Shown here piece after piece: positions 1 through 9,041 of a stretch of DNA of 64,000 bases. Below the pieces are notes generated by a model that was not told the DNA's origin, did no database searches, and worked only from the letters and a program-made list of their open reading frames with translations. The DNA is from Streptomyces sp. NBC_00377 (lineage in GTDB: Bacteria; Actinomycetota; Actinomycetes; Streptomycetales; Streptomycetaceae): assembly GCF_036075115.1 (NCBI RefSeq), contig NZ_CP107958.1:1922001-1986000 (forward strand), written 5' to 3'. Within the stretch, counting starts at the first letter, position 1; each line of letters begins with the position of its first letter. Made by a program: the position numbers and the translations under genes.

Positions 1-114
1 CGGGTCACGCGCATGCTGCAGGAGTTCGGGTCCGCGCTGCGCGCCACCGCGCCGGGCAGCTCCAGCGTGCAGACCTGGACCCAGCACGCCGCCACCTGGA
101 GGATGGCCGCATGA
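1..114 (+). CDS. 3' end of an unidentified coding region
   Basis: The first 114 bases read openly in one frame that ends in TGA at 112-114 and gives 37 C-terminal residues (ending TWRMAA). The stop overlaps the ATG of the next gene in an ATGA arrangement, so the two are probably translationally coupled. The fragment shows no recognisable motif and the start lies outside the window, so no function is proposed. Confidence 0.55.
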   Translation, partial: RVTRMLQEFGSALRATAPGSSSVQTWTQHAATWRMAA

Positions 115-650
115 CCACGGCTCCCGCCATCGAACTGCGCACGTTCACCACCCTCGACACCGCCCGCGGCGACCTCCTCGACGTGTACGCCGAAGTGCGC
201 GCCCCGCTCCTCCACCTGCCGAACTACGCGGTCACCGCATTCGGCGAACGCCTGGACCGACACGGCACCGAGCCGGGTTTCGCGGCTGTCCTCGCATACG
301 CGAGCGGGCATCCGGTCGGCTACGCCTACGGCAACACCATCGAGCACGGCGACCGGTACTGGCAGCGCACCAGCCCGGCCCCGGCGGAGAAGTACACCCA
401 TCGACCGGCCGTTGCCCTGAAGGAGATCGGCGTCCGGCCAGCTTGGCGGAAGACCGGCACTGCCCGGCTTATCCACGACGCCCTGCTCGCCACACGCGAC
501 GAGCCCTTCGTCACCCTCATGGTCAACCCGGCCGCTGGGGACGGAAAGGTCCAAGCGCTCTACAAGTCGTGGGGGTACGAGGACATCGGGCAGAGCCAGC
601 CGTCAGTGGCCTCGCCCGTCCTCACCGTGATGATCCGCGCAGCCCGCTGA
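111..650 (+). CDS. GNAT-family N-acetyltransferase
   Basis: This 179-residue protein has the GNAT layout. A central strand (VALKEIGVRPAWRKTG, about residues 101-116) leads into the acetyl-CoA pyrophosphate-binding turn RPAWRKTGTA, followed by an alpha helix. A C-terminal ALYKSWGYEDIG stretch is typical of motif B. The length is normal for a single-domain GNAT. It would transfer an acetyl group from acetyl-CoA to an amine on an unknown substrate in the cytoplasm. The start codon overlaps the stop of the upstream gene. The acceptor cannot be told from sequence. Confidence 0.85.
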   Translation: MTTAPAIELRTFTTLDTARGDLLDVYAEVRAPLLHLPNYAVTAFGERLDRHGTEPGFAAVLAYASGHPVGYAYGNTIEHGDRYWQRTSPAPAEKYTHRPAVALKEIGVRPAWRKTGTARLIHDALLATRDEPFVTLMVNPAAGDGKVQALYKSWGYEDIGQSQPSVASPVLTVMIRAAR

Positions 651-772
651 ACAGCAGCCACGGGCCCACCGGCTGGAACTCCTCCCCCGAGCATTACAAG
701 ATCGCCGCCTCGGGGTTTCGGGCAAGGCGGTGAGTTACGACGAGTTCCCGACGGCCAGAGCCTGCAACAGCA

Positions 773-1006
773 GTGATCCCGTGGATTTCGGTGCCAACGG
801 ATGCTCGGGGCGCTGAAACGCGCGTCCTCGACCTGCCCCCGCTGCTGCTGGACGCCGACGCGACCAGCCAGTCCGCCTACGACTGGTTCAAAGTCGCCCA
901 GGCCGCCGGCTTCGAGATCCCCTAGAACCTGGTTGTCGAGCGGTACCGGCTTCGCGCCAAGGGCTACCCGCCCGACCTCACCCCGCCCCATGCAGAGGCG
1001 CCATGA
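773..1006 (+). pseudogene. decayed unidentified reading frame with an internal TAG
   Basis: From a possible GTG at 773 one frame reads a protein-like sequence (for example AYDWFKVAQAAGFEIP), meets TAG at 923-925, and continues in the same frame as NLVVERYRLRAKGYPPDL before TGA at 1004. Sensible composition on both sides of the stop suggests a gene broken by one nonsense change. I do not recognise the family. It sits among other remnants between an acetyltransferase gene and a DUF418 gene. Confidence 0.35.
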
Positions 1007-1199
1007 GCGGGCAGCCAGACCAATTGCCGCTGGGCTCCCTCGCTGCCCAAGGCTCAGCGCCGCACCGGGTGCCCGAACAGCTTTACTCCCACACTGTCCG
1101 ACGCCACTTCGCCACATCGGCCCCTGCCATGTCGTCGGCGGCTGGCTGTTCGCCCTCGGCTGGCTGGGCGTGTGCCTGTGCGCAGTGGCCTGGTGGCTG

Positions 1200-1412
1200 C
1201 CCGAGCGATTGATACACGTCGACGACGGGCCCGGCGTACCGCCCCGGTTCGCCGGACAGCTCTTCGAGCCCGGTCAACGGGCGGACACGGACGACGGACA
1301 CAGCGGAGTCGGCCTGGGACTTCCCCTGGCACGCTCCGCCGGCGGCGAGGTGACACACGACCCGGGGCACGCACCAGGCGCACGCTTCGTGGTCAGCCTC
1401 CCTGCCAGGTGA
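1200..1412 (+). pseudogene. remnant of a sensor histidine kinase (ATPase domain)
   Basis: About 70 residues match the C-terminal end of a histidine kinase HATPase domain: the G1 box as DDGPGVPPRFAGQLFEPG, then SGVGLGLPLARS as the F/G2 region, ending GARFVVSLPAR. No dimerisation domain, phospho-acceptor histidine or N box precedes it. Just upstream, in the same frame, is only a short hydrophobic stretch (WLFALGWLGVCLCAVAWWL). It is therefore a fragment left by rearrangement and cannot work as a kinase. Confidence 0.6.
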
Positions 1413-1734
1413 ACCGCTCCGGGTCTGATGGACCTCCACCGATCCCAGAGCGCTTCAATGCAGTTCCTCCGCCTGGTGCTGGCATTGGCGGTTGGCTTGT
1501 TCGTTCAGCGCCTCGTCGTGTATTCGACGTTGGAGGCAGACGACCGCCTCGATGTCGGTGATGTCAGCAGTCAGATGCACTCAGGCCCATAGGAGGCGGA
1601 CGGGAGCATTGACGAGGTTGTGTGAAGTGCCGAGTCGGCTCCCGGCGACACCACGACCCCGCGCCGCAGCCGCCCACCCTATGGACTGAACATCTGTCAC
1701 AAGCTGCTCGTGGTGAGAACCCTTACCACTGAGG
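1413..1734. other. no gene seen
   Basis: Neither strand holds a convincing reading frame or recognised motif in this stretch. The short open frames have no ribosome binding site and no family resemblance. It belongs to the decayed zone that began near 650. Confidence 0.5.
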
Positions 1735-2967
1735 TCACTTGATGTATCGAGCAGCCCGTGTGGTGACATGGAGCAAGTACTCCAGGGGGCCACGGCGGAA
1801 CCGTCGCGTCCATGCGGTCGCCAGCAGCATGGCGACCGCGATGAAGCCGAGCAGCGCGGCCAGCGCCGGCACGGTCTCCTCCTCCATACCGACGGCGCGG
1901 ATGGCGATGATGTGCAGGACGTAGGCCGTCAGCGCGACCATGCCGACGGCTGCGACAGGGGTGGCCCAGCGGGTGAGTCGCGGCATCCGGGCTGTGATGG
2001 TGACGCAGACGGCCACGACGAGCAGGGAGACTCCCGTGTTGCCGATGATCGAGAAGGTCGTCTGGCTGTGCGGCGCGCCCACCAGCAGCCACGCGACCGG
2101 TGTGTTGTCACTGAGGTCACCGACGGTGTCGGACCACCAGGCCGAGGAGGCCGAACCGCCGTCCGTGGCGCCGGCGACGGTCGTGAGTGCGTTCGGGACG
2201 AGGTGCAGGGCCAGCCACGAGCCGCCGTAACCGAGTACGGCCAAGGCCGCACCGGTGAGGGCCAGGCGGGCGCGGATGCCGGCCCGAGCAAGGTCGAGCC
2301 GGGCCACTGCCATTCCCGCAATCATGAAGGGCATCCAGGTGAGGACGGGGTACTCACCGGTGAACAACAGCTCCATGAGGCCGTCGGTGTCACTGACCCG
2401 GGCCAGCGGATCCCAGGCGATGACGGTGTCCGCCCAGCTTCCCCCGTCGATCGCCCGGCGCACCAGGTACAGCACCAGCGGCATGACGAGCGCACCCGCC
2501 GCGGCGACGAGCGCGAGGGTGCGGGCCCGCAGCCGGTACAGCGGGAGGACTGCCAGGAAGATGAGCCCGTAGAAGGAGAGAATCACGTCGATGTCGGTGC
2601 CCAGAGCGGTCAGGGCATAGCCCATCGCGATCAGGACGACGGCACGGATGACCATCCTGACCACCGCCTGCCGGCCGGCACGCCCGGTCCGCGGGTGCGG
2701 ACGACCGGTGATCAGTACGAGCGTGAACCCTGCGAGCAGAGCGAACAGCGCGGAGGAGCGGCCGCGTGCCAACTCCAGCACGAAGCCCAGCGGTCCGCCT
2801 ACCGTGGGCTCGGGGCCGACGTGGGCGGCGTACATGCCGAAGACGGCCAGTCCCCGCGCCAGGTCGAGTCCCACCAGTCGCCCCGTTGACGGCGTATGAG
2901 AGTCAGCGGAAGGTCGATCCGTCTTGACGGAGATGCCGAACACGGCCGGCGTCGTGTCTTGTGTCAT
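1735..2967 (-). CDS. DUF418-family polytopic membrane protein
   Basis: The 410-residue protein carries the N-terminal signature GRLVGLDLARGLAVFGM (about residues 28-45), shared by DUF418 proteins and the heparan-alpha-glucosaminide acetyltransferase-like group. Roughly ten hydrophobic segments follow, and it ends with the typical tail RRGPLEYLL. DUF418 proteins are plasma-membrane proteins of uncertain function, possibly acyltransferases. I chose the ATG at 2967 because it starts just before the conserved domain; the longer open frame upstream is low-complexity. It is transcribed away from the two-component operon that begins at 3140, so the 172-base gap should hold both promoters. Confidence 0.8.
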   Translation of the reverse strand: MTQDTTPAVFGISVKTDRPSADSHTPSTGRLVGLDLARGLAVFGMYAAHVGPEPTVGGPLGFVLELARGRSSALFALLAGFTLVLITGRPHPRTGRAGRQAVVRMVIRAVVLIAMGYALTALGTDIDVILSFYGLIFLAVLPLYRLRARTLALVAAAGALVMPLVLYLVRRAIDGGSWADTVIAWDPLARVSDTDGLMELLFTGEYPVLTWMPFMIAGMAVARLDLARAGIRARLALTGAALAVLGYGGSWLALHLVPNALTTVAGATDGGSASSAWWSDTVGDLSDNTPVAWLLVGAPHSQTTFSIIGNTGVSLLVVAVCVTITARMPRLTRWATPVAAVGMVALTAYVLHIIAIRAVGMEEETVPALAALLGFIAVAMLLATAWTRRFRRGPLEYLLHVTTRAARYIK

Positions 2968-3139
2968 GGACTCCAGGGTCGGGAGGACGCGGGCCACAAC
3001 CCATCCGGCGGGCGGCCGGAACCACCCCCGCCGAGCGGCTGGAGTCACCCGGCCGGGTGGAGGGAAGCGGCGCCGAGAACCCCCGGGCCGAAGTCGAGCG
3101 TGGTAGGAATCGGGCAGCGGTCCCAGGGGAGGAGCGCAG

Positions 3140-3793
3140 ATGATCCGAGTACTGGTAGTCGACGACGAAGCTCTCGTCCGGACGGGCTTTACGCACATCC
3201 TCAACGCCGCGGACGATATCGAGGTGGTGGCCGCGGTGTCCGGCGGTCAAGCGGTCCGCGCCGTACGGGAGTTACGCCCCGCCGTCGTGCTCCTGGACAT
3301 CCGGATGCCGGACGTGGACGGACTGACCGTCCTGGCCGAGTTGCGCCGACTGAGGCAGCCGCCCGTGGTGGCAATGCTCACCACGTTCGACATGGACGAG
3401 TACGTGGCGGCCGCGCTGCGTTCGGGTGCCGCCGGTTTCCTGCTCAAGGACACCGATCCCCGGCAACTTCCGGATCTGGTGCGCACCTTGGCCCACGACG
3501 ACGTGGTCCTGTCGTCTCAGGTCACTCGCACCGTCGTCAACGGCTACCTGGCGCGTGGACCCCAGGAAGCCGCCGCCCGCCTCGTCAACCGGCTCACCGA
3601 CCGCGAACGCGCTGTCCTGCTCCTCATCGCCGACGGACTGTCCAACACCGACATCGGACGCCGAATGCACCTGAGCATGGGCACGGTCAAAGATCACGTC
3701 AGCGCCCTCCTCACCAAAATGGAGGTGAGCAGCCGAGTCCAGGCCGCCCTGCTCGCCGAACGCGCCGGCCTGCTCAGGGAGGAAAGCGGATGA
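3140..3793 (+). CDS. NarL/FixJ-family response regulator
   Basis: This 217-residue regulator has an N-terminal receiver domain with the acidic pair in VVDDEA, phospho-acceptor Asp at about residue 53 (LLDIRMPD), the conserved Thr in MLTTFD and Lys in FLLKD. A C-terminal LuxR-type helix-turn-helix follows (LTDRERAVLLLIADGLSN, then GTVKDHVSALL, about 150-195). It should be phosphorylated by the kinase encoded next, whose ATG overlaps this stop by four bases. A strong ribosome binding site (GGGGAGGAG) precedes the ATG. No target promoter is evident. The divergent DUF418 gene is the closest candidate. Confidence 0.92.
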   Translation: MIRVLVVDDEALVRTGFTHILNAADDIEVVAAVSGGQAVRAVRELRPAVVLLDIRMPDVDGLTVLAELRRLRQPPVVAMLTTFDMDEYVAAALRSGAAGFLLKDTDPRQLPDLVRTLAHDDVVLSSQVTRTVVNGYLARGPQEAAARLVNRLTDRERAVLLLIADGLSNTDIGRRMHLSMGTVKDHVSALLTKMEVSSRVQAALLAERAGLLREESG

Positions 3794-4902
3794 GGCCCCG
3801 TGGCCTACCGGGCCCACTCCTCGATGTGATGCTCGTGGCGGTCTCGCTGCTGGACGTGGGAGTCCATGTGGACACGGAGGACCGGTCAGCCCTCGCCTGT
3901 GCCCTTCTCGCCGCCTTCGCCCTCGCCCTGCGCCGCCATCTACCGCTGGTGACATTTCTCCTCACCCTGCCAACCACCCTGGTCACGGACGCCGTCTTCG
4001 CCACGCTGGCGGCGCTGTACACGCTGGCCTCCCATACCCGTCATCGAGTTCTGCTGGCCGTCTGTGCCCTGGTGTTCACAGTCGGCGACACTACGGCGTG
4101 GTCGTGGCCGGAGCCGGAGTTCACCCATCTTTCGGACTCCTCGGACCTGGTCACGGTCACCTACAGCCTGGCGACGGCGACCGCGCCGGTCTTCCTGGGC
4201 CAACTGGTGCAGGCCCGGAGAGAGTTGTCGCTGCGGCTCACCGAGATATCCGAGGCACGCGAGCACGAACGCCTTCTGTTGGCTCACAAGGTTCTGGCTC
4301 AGGAGCGCACGCAACTCGCCCGGGAGATGCACGATGTCGTCTCCCACCAGGTCAGCCTGATCGCCGTACGCGCCGGATCGCTGCAGGTCGCCAGCCGTGA
4401 TCCGGAGACGGAGGAAGCCGCGAACACGATCCGGAAACTCAGCGTGCAAACCCTGGATGAACTGCGGCACATGGTCAGCGTTCTGCGCGCTGCAGGCAGC
4501 GGCCCCACAGAACTGACCCCTCAGCCGTCCCTCGACGACCTCCAACGCCTGGTCGACTCCAGCGGCATCGACACCGAGCTGCGGACCGACCTGCCGGACG
4601 GAATCCCGCCGCCTGTGCAGCGCGCCGTCTACCGCACCATCCAGGAAGCCCTGACCAACGTGCGCAAACACGCACCCGGCGCCACAGCGACCATCAGCCT
4701 CCAGCATAAAGACGGCACTGTCCACGCCACCATCACCAACACCGCCCCCACCCGCCCCGCACTCCCCCTGCCCGGCGCCCACCACGGCCTCATCGGTCTG
4801 CGCCAACGAGCCGAACTCCTCGGCGGCACAGTCGCCGCCGGCCCCACTCCCACCGGCGGCTACGAACTTCGCCTGCGACTCCCGGTCGAGGACGTTCGGT
4901 GA
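3790..4902 (+). CDS. HisKA_3-type sensor histidine kinase
   Basis: The 370-residue protein starts at the ATG that overlaps the response-regulator stop (ATGA). Several hydrophobic segments fill about residues 8-140, forming a small membrane sensor with little extracytoplasmic sequence. The dimerisation domain has the phospho-acceptor His at about 181 (REMHDVVSHQVSLIAV), typical of NarL-partnered kinases. The ATPase domain shows the N box (IQEALTNVRKHA) and the glycine box (HHGLIGLRQRAELLGG). The signal is unknown. Kinases of this short-loop type often sense membrane state, which here is inference. Confidence 0.92.
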   Translation: MRPRGLPGPLLDVMLVAVSLLDVGVHVDTEDRSALACALLAAFALALRRHLPLVTFLLTLPTTLVTDAVFATLAALYTLASHTRHRVLLAVCALVFTVGDTTAWSWPEPEFTHLSDSSDLVTVTYSLATATAPVFLGQLVQARRELSLRLTEISEAREHERLLLAHKVLAQERTQLAREMHDVVSHQVSLIAVRAGSLQVASRDPETEEAANTIRKLSVQTLDELRHMVSVLRAAGSGPTELTPQPSLDDLQRLVDSSGIDTELRTDLPDGIPPPVQRAVYRTIQEALTNVRKHAPGATATISLQHKDGTVHATITNTAPTRPALPLPGAHHGLIGLRQRAELLGGTVAAGPTPTGGYELRLRLPVEDVR

Positions 4903-5087
4903 GTCCGGCTGACCCAGCCGAGGTCCATTGTTGACCTGACCCCTGGGGCCGGGGTCTAGCGCGTCTGTGGCGTACGCAAAGGCGAGGTCTACCGCTGCCC
5001 CGACGCCGGCTGCGGGCGGCATGATCAAAAGGGCGGCTGAGAGGCTTGACGGCACTTCCGGTCGGGCCACGACGGCGAAAGTGGCAC

Positions 5088-5100
5088 CTAGGCAGCTTAG
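5088..5100. promoter_or_regulatory. CTAAG-N3-CTTAG element upstream of the first blaI-type gene
   Basis: CTAGG-CAG-CTTAG, one mismatch to the window-wide dyad. It lies 35 bases before the first BlaI-type gene, where a self-repressing operator would be expected. It extends to CCTAGG-CAG-CTTAGG. Confidence 0.6.
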
Positions 5101-5135
5101 GATATGCCTGGTGTGTCGCACCGTGAGGAGGGCGA

Positions 5136-5507
5136 ATGACGCAGTTCGGCGAGCTGGAGGCCGCGATCATGGACGCGGTGTGGGCGGCGGGCCGACCGCT
5201 GCGTGTCCGCGAGGTACTGGAGCGCCTCGGCCGCGATCCCGAGCCCGCATACAACACCGTGCACACAGTCACCGAGATCCTTTACCGCAAAGGCTGGCTG
5301 TCGAAGGAAAAGGACGGGCGGGCCTTCCGTTACGACGCAACGAAAAGCCGCGAGGACTACGTCGCCGGCCTGATGGACGAGGCCCTGTCCGTGGCTGAGG
5401 ACCGTCACGCGACGCTGGCCCGGTTCGTGCAGCAGATGCAGCCCAGCGAGGCCGAGGAACTGCACCGTCTGCTCGGACAGGCCGTGGCCAGGGAGGCGTC
5501 GGAATGA
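5136..5507 (+). CDS. BlaI/MecI-family transcriptional repressor (copy 1)
   Basis: This 123-residue protein matches the BlaI/MecI/CopY family in size and sequence: a winged helix-turn-helix (FGELEAAIMDAVWAAGRPLRV...AYNTVHTVTEILYRKG, about 3-55), a wing segment ending YDATKSREDYVAGLM, and a C-terminal dimerisation helix. Family members repress as dimers and are inactivated by proteolysis. The M56 peptidase gene begins four bases inside this gene (ATGA), the usual pairing. A good ribosome binding site (GAGGAGGGCG) fixes the start. A CTAAG-N3-CTTAG dyad just upstream makes autoregulation likely, and makes this protein the first candidate for binding the many similar dyads in the window. Confidence 0.92.
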   Translation: MTQFGELEAAIMDAVWAAGRPLRVREVLERLGRDPEPAYNTVHTVTEILYRKGWLSKEKDGRAFRYDATKSREDYVAGLMDEALSVAEDRHATLARFVQQMQPSEAEELHRLLGQAVAREASE

Positions 5508-6481
5508 TCGTCGCTGCCGCTCTCTTCACGTACGCCGTCCTGCTGAGCACGCTGGCTCCACGACTGTTGCGCGGCGCGCACTGGGCCGAGCGGGCCCCGC
5601 GCCTGGGCATCGTGGTCTGGCAGGTGCTCGGCGTCTCGGCGCTCACCGCCGCAGTCCTGGCCGGTCTCGCGTTGACCGTACCCACGGTCCGCGTCAGCGC
5701 CGACCTCGCCGAGCTGCTCCAGGCGTGTGCGATGGCGCTGGCGGCACAGTACGCCTCCCCTGGCGGCGCGGCCGCGGGCGCCGCCGGAGCCGTACTCGCC
5801 CTCGCGGTGCTGGGGCGTACGGCCTGGTGCGTTGGGCAGGCGGTTCTGCGGATCCGCCGCGAGCGGCGCGCGCACCGCGAGGTCCTCGACTTGGTCGGGC
5901 GGCCGGACACCGCCCGCGGCGTGGTCGTCCTCGATCACGAGGAACCCGCCGCGTACTGCCTGCCCGGCCGCCACCGACGCACCGTGATCACCACCGGCGC
6001 TCTGCGCACTCTCGGCGACGACCAGCTTGTGGCCGTCCTCGCTCACGAGCGCGCTCACCAGTCTGAACGCCACGACGCTGTGCTGGCCTGGGCGCAGGCG
6101 CTGGCCCGCGCCTTCCCCCAGGTCCCTCTGTTCCGTATCGCCGAGGGCGAGATCGCACGACTGGTGGAGATGCGCGCCGACGACGTGGCCGCCGCCCGCT
6201 CCGGGCGCCTGACCACCGCCGCCGCACTTCTGGCGGTCGCCGGCGGGCGCGCTCCAGCCGTCGCTCTCGCCGCCGGTGGCTCTACCGCCGCCCGGCGGGT
6301 GCGCCGCCTCATCGAACCGCACCGCCCCCTCGGCCGCCTGCGTATCGCGGCAGGTTCACTGACGGCGGCGGCCGTACTCGCCGCTCCGCTGCTGATCGTC
6401 GGAGGACCCGCGGCAGCCGCGACCCAGTTGAACTACTGCCCGGAGGGCACACCGACCACGCAGGTCACAACGATGCGCTGA
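5504..6481 (+). CDS. M56-family (BlaR1-type) membrane zinc peptidase (copy 1)
   Basis: The 325-residue protein has hydrophobic segments near both ends around a cytoplasmic-type peptidase domain with zinc motif HERAH at about 181-185 and the downstream acidic motif LVEMRADD near 220. Conserved EEPAAYCLPGRH and VITTGAL precede the active site, as in M56 peptidases. In BlaR1 this domain cleaves the BlaI repressor. BlaR1, however, carries a large C-terminal penicillin-binding sensor, and this protein ends about 95 residues after the active site, so it senses something else. It is coupled to the repressor gene by an ATGA overlap. Confidence 0.9.
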   Translation: MIVAAALFTYAVLLSTLAPRLLRGAHWAERAPRLGIVVWQVLGVSALTAAVLAGLALTVPTVRVSADLAELLQACAMALAAQYASPGGAAAGAAGAVLALAVLGRTAWCVGQAVLRIRRERRAHREVLDLVGRPDTARGVVVLDHEEPAAYCLPGRHRRTVITTGALRTLGDDQLVAVLAHERAHQSERHDAVLAWAQALARAFPQVPLFRIAEGEIARLVEMRADDVAAARSGRLTTAAALLAVAGGRAPAVALAAGGSTAARRVRRLIEPHRPLGRLRIAAGSLTAAAVLAAPLLIVGGPAAAATQLNYCPEGTPTTQVTTMR

Positions 6482-6525
6482 CGGTTCCCGAGGAATCGCC
6501 ACTGGACGTAGTCATCTCCCACGAC

Positions 6526-6538
6526 CTAATCTCCTTAG
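6526..6538. promoter_or_regulatory. CTAAG-N3-CTTAG element
   Basis: CTAAT-CTC-CTTAG, one mismatch. It lies 86 bases before the operon of two tiny membrane proteins and the CopC-CopD fusion. The bases that follow (AGTAAGG) add a second overlapping dyad. Confidence 0.6.
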
Positions 6539-6624
6539 TAAGTAAGGTCGAAGGTGATCGCCTCCGCCCGTGCGCCGCGAGCTGAGCCGCCTCCCCCAGA
6601 CCTGACCAGACAAGGAGTCCCGCC

Positions 6625-6831
6625 GTGGAAAACCTGCTCTACATCCTCCCCGCCCTCGCCTGCCCCATCGGCATGGGCCTGATGATGTGGCTCATGATGC
6701 GCCCCAAGCACGGTGCGCAGACCGACTCCACCGCGGACCGCCAGGAGCTCGTGCGCCTCCGCAAGGAGATCGACGCCCTGCGCGATGAGCGGATGCCGCA
6801 GGACACCACCCCGCAGGACCGTCCGGCGTGA
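6625..6831 (+). CDS. tiny membrane protein, paralogue of the one at 63175
   Basis: This 68-residue protein has one N-terminal hydrophobic helix (LLYILPALACPIGMGLMMWL) and then a charged, probably coiled-coil tail (RQELVRLRKEIDALRDER). The same plan, LLY-n-LACP-x-GMGLM-x-WLM followed by an L-R-x-E-heptad tail, recurs in the 66-residue protein at 63175 at the other end of the window. Cys and Met residues in the helix could bind copper, which is inference. It is probably translated with the next two genes because successive stops and starts overlap (GTGA). Its function is unknown. Confidence 0.75.
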   Translation: MENLLYILPALACPIGMGLMMWLMMRPKHGAQTDSTADRQELVRLRKEIDALRDERMPQDTTPQDRPA

Positions 6832-7052
6832 CCGGCATCTGGCTCCCGCTCGCCGCGACGGCGGTCGCCGCCGCCCTGACCTGGTGGTGCTGTACACGCC
6901 CGATGGTCAGGAACCGCTCCTGCCACGGCACACCCGACGCCGCCGGGCTGCAGGAAGAACTGCGCGCCGCCCGCGCGGAACTCCTGCACCTGCGCGACGA
7001 GACCACCCCGCCTGCTCGGCGCGCGGAAGGACCGGAGATCCTCGTCAGGTGA
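6828..7052 (+). CDS. small Cys-containing membrane protein
   Basis: The 74-residue product starts at a GTG overlapping the previous stop (GTGA). It has a single transmembrane helix (LAATAVAAALTWWCCTRPMV) containing a Cys-Cys pair, a further Cys shortly after, and a tail with the coiled-coil-like run LQEELRAARAELLHLRDE. It resembles the preceding protein in plan but not closely in sequence. Its stop overlaps the CopC-CopD start in the same way. A partner role for the copper transporter is plausible but unproven. Confidence 0.65.
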   Translation: MTGIWLPLAATAVAAALTWWCCTRPMVRNRSCHGTPDAAGLQEELRAARAELLHLRDETTPPARRAEGPEILVR

Positions 7053-8986
7053 CCTCTTGTGCTCCGACGGTCCGGCGCTCCGCCGTCGCGATCGGTTCCT
7101 TCGTCCTGCTGGTTCTGGCCGTGCTGCTCGGCACCGCCGCCCCCGCCTCCGCGCACGCCACCCTGCTCTTCACCGGCCCGGCCGCGGACGCCACGGTGGC
7201 GGATTCGCCGAAGTCACTGGTCCTGGTCTTCGACCAGCCGGTCAGCCTGCGCGGAACGTCGGTACGCCTGGAACCCTCGGCCCGCCTCGGCACCGCCACG
7301 CTCAGCCGGGCCGACCAAGCGGTCACCGTCCCCGTCCGCACCATCCTGACGGAGGGCGTGCACACCGTCGACTGGCAAGTCACCGCCCGCGACGGCGACA
7401 TCATGACCGGCAGCTACCGCTTCGCCGTCGGCCCCCGCACTCTCGCCCTTGCCTCCGGCCAGACCACCGCCGCCAAGGACGCCACCCCCACCACGGTCCT
7501 GCGCTGGCTGCTTTTCGCGGCCCTCGCCGTCGTACTCGGCGAGTGGACAGGCCGACGCCTCACAGCTCGCGTGCCCGACACGCCCGCCCATCGCCCCCGT
7601 TCATGGGCACTGCCGGGCGCGCTCGTGGGTACGGCCTCCGCTCTTGCGCTGGCCGGGCTGCAACTCGGGGACGGATCGCTCTCCTCCCTGACCGGCTCGC
7701 GCCCCGGGGTGCTGTCCCTGGTCGAGGTCGCGGGCTTCGGCCTCGCCGCAGTGGCCGTACTGGTGCGCCGCCGGGCCTGGGCGCTGCTTCCGCTCGCCGC
7801 CGTTCTGATCGCCGAGGCGCTCCGGGCCCACCCGCAGGCCGAACAGGCCGTTGCGGGCCCGCTGTTGACGTTCGTCCACCTCACGGCCGCCGCGCTGTGG
7901 GCCGGGACCCTGCTGTACGTGCTGCGCACGCTGGTCGCGTGGCGTGGCGAGCGGCCCCCCGTTCGCGGGCTGTTTCTCCCCTATGCCCGACTCGCCGCCT
8001 GGCTGTTCGCCGTCGTCGTCGTCACCGGGCTGATCTCCGCGCTGCTCCTGGTTCCGCTGGACGACCTGACCACGACAACGTACGGGCAGGTCCTGTTGGT
8101 GAAGACCGGCCTGGTCGCGGTCGTCGCCGTGTTCGCACTGGCCGCTCGCCATCGTCTGCGACGCGGCGGAACGGGGTCACCGAAGCGCCCGGCCCGTGCG
8201 GAGAACGGCATGCTCGCCGTGGTCCTCGCCTTCTCCGCCACCCTCACCGTGCTGTCCGTACCCGCCGACGCCAACCGCTCCCTCCCCTTCGCACCGCCGC
8301 TCGAAGGTCCGGTGGTCCCCGCGGGCACGCGTGCCGGGGAGATCGGCGTCAGCGCCCGCGCCGCGGCCGGTCAGCTGGTCATCGACCTCACCGCGCCGCA
8401 GATCAGCGGCGGCGAGAAGCAGTCGTACGGCCTGAAGGCCACCCTCGCCGATCCGGGCGGCACCCGGCGGGCCCTGAAGCTGCGCGGCTGCGGCACCGGC
8501 TGCTTCTACACCCCCGTCACCTGGCGAAAGGGCACCAGCCGTCTGACGCTGACCGCCTCCGCGGGCGAGGAATGGGCCGGCGGCCGCGCGGGCCTGGCCG
8601 TCACCTGGCCGCCCCGCCCGGACGCGAGCCTCCTGCGCGAGACTGTCTCGGCGATGAAGCAGGTGCCGCGCTTCACCCTGCACGAGCTGGTGACCAGCAA
8701 CACCGTCCGCGGCCTCGGCGATCTCAGGCAGCTCCCGCTCACCGGGAAGGAGTTCCTCGCCTCGGAGCCGTACGGCAGTGGCACCGCGCCCGTCCTGACC
8801 CGCCTGCCGGACGAGAGCGGCCACCGCCGCCTCGCCCTCGCCTATCCCGCCGAGCACACCCAACTCGACCTCACCCTCGACGAGACCGGCCGCATCCTGC
8901 ACGAGACCCTGACCGCGCCCAACCACCTCGTCACCCGAACCTTCGTCTATCCCGAGGCGGGTGTTGGCGTCAGGGGCCGGGGGTGA
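7049..8986 (+). CDS. CopC-CopD fusion copper protein (YcnJ-like)
   Basis: The 645-residue protein begins at a GTG overlapping the previous stop. After a signal segment (AVLLGTAAPASAHATL) the mature N-terminus starts with His, as in CopC, where that His is a copper ligand. A CopC beta-sandwich fills roughly residues 33-125 (SPKSLVLVFDQPVSLRG, DGDIMTGSYRFAVG). The CopD part follows with about eight membrane helices (LLTFVHLTAAALWAGTLLYV and others, about 150-420). A further extracytoplasmic domain with a CGTGC motif completes the protein. CopC/CopD proteins bind and move copper across the membrane. The upstream CTAAG-type element suggests control by a BlaI-type repressor, not CsoR. Confidence 0.85.
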   Translation: MTSCAPTVRRSAVAIGSFVLLVLAVLLGTAAPASAHATLLFTGPAADATVADSPKSLVLVFDQPVSLRGTSVRLEPSARLGTATLSRADQAVTVPVRTILTEGVHTVDWQVTARDGDIMTGSYRFAVGPRTLALASGQTTAAKDATPTTVLRWLLFAALAVVLGEWTGRRLTARVPDTPAHRPRSWALPGALVGTASALALAGLQLGDGSLSSLTGSRPGVLSLVEVAGFGLAAVAVLVRRRAWALLPLAAVLIAEALRAHPQAEQAVAGPLLTFVHLTAAALWAGTLLYVLRTLVAWRGERPPVRGLFLPYARLAAWLFAVVVVTGLISALLLVPLDDLTTTTYGQVLLVKTGLVAVVAVFALAARHRLRRGGTGSPKRPARAENGMLAVVLAFSATLTVLSVPADANRSLPFAPPLEGPVVPAGTRAGEIGVSARAAAGQLVIDLTAPQISGGEKQSYGLKATLADPGGTRRALKLRGCGTGCFYTPVTWRKGTSRLTLTASAGEEWAGGRAGLAVTWPPRPDASLLRETVSAMKQVPRFTLHELVTSNTVRGLGDLRQLPLTGKEFLASEPYGSGTAPVLTRLPDESGHRRLALAYPAEHTQLDLTLDETGRILHETLTAPNHLVTRTFVYPEAGVGVRGRG

Positions 8987-9041
8987 GGCCGACAGTTTGC
9001 GAACTCATCCGTGCATCGGCAGCATGGCGCGGTCATGGCGG

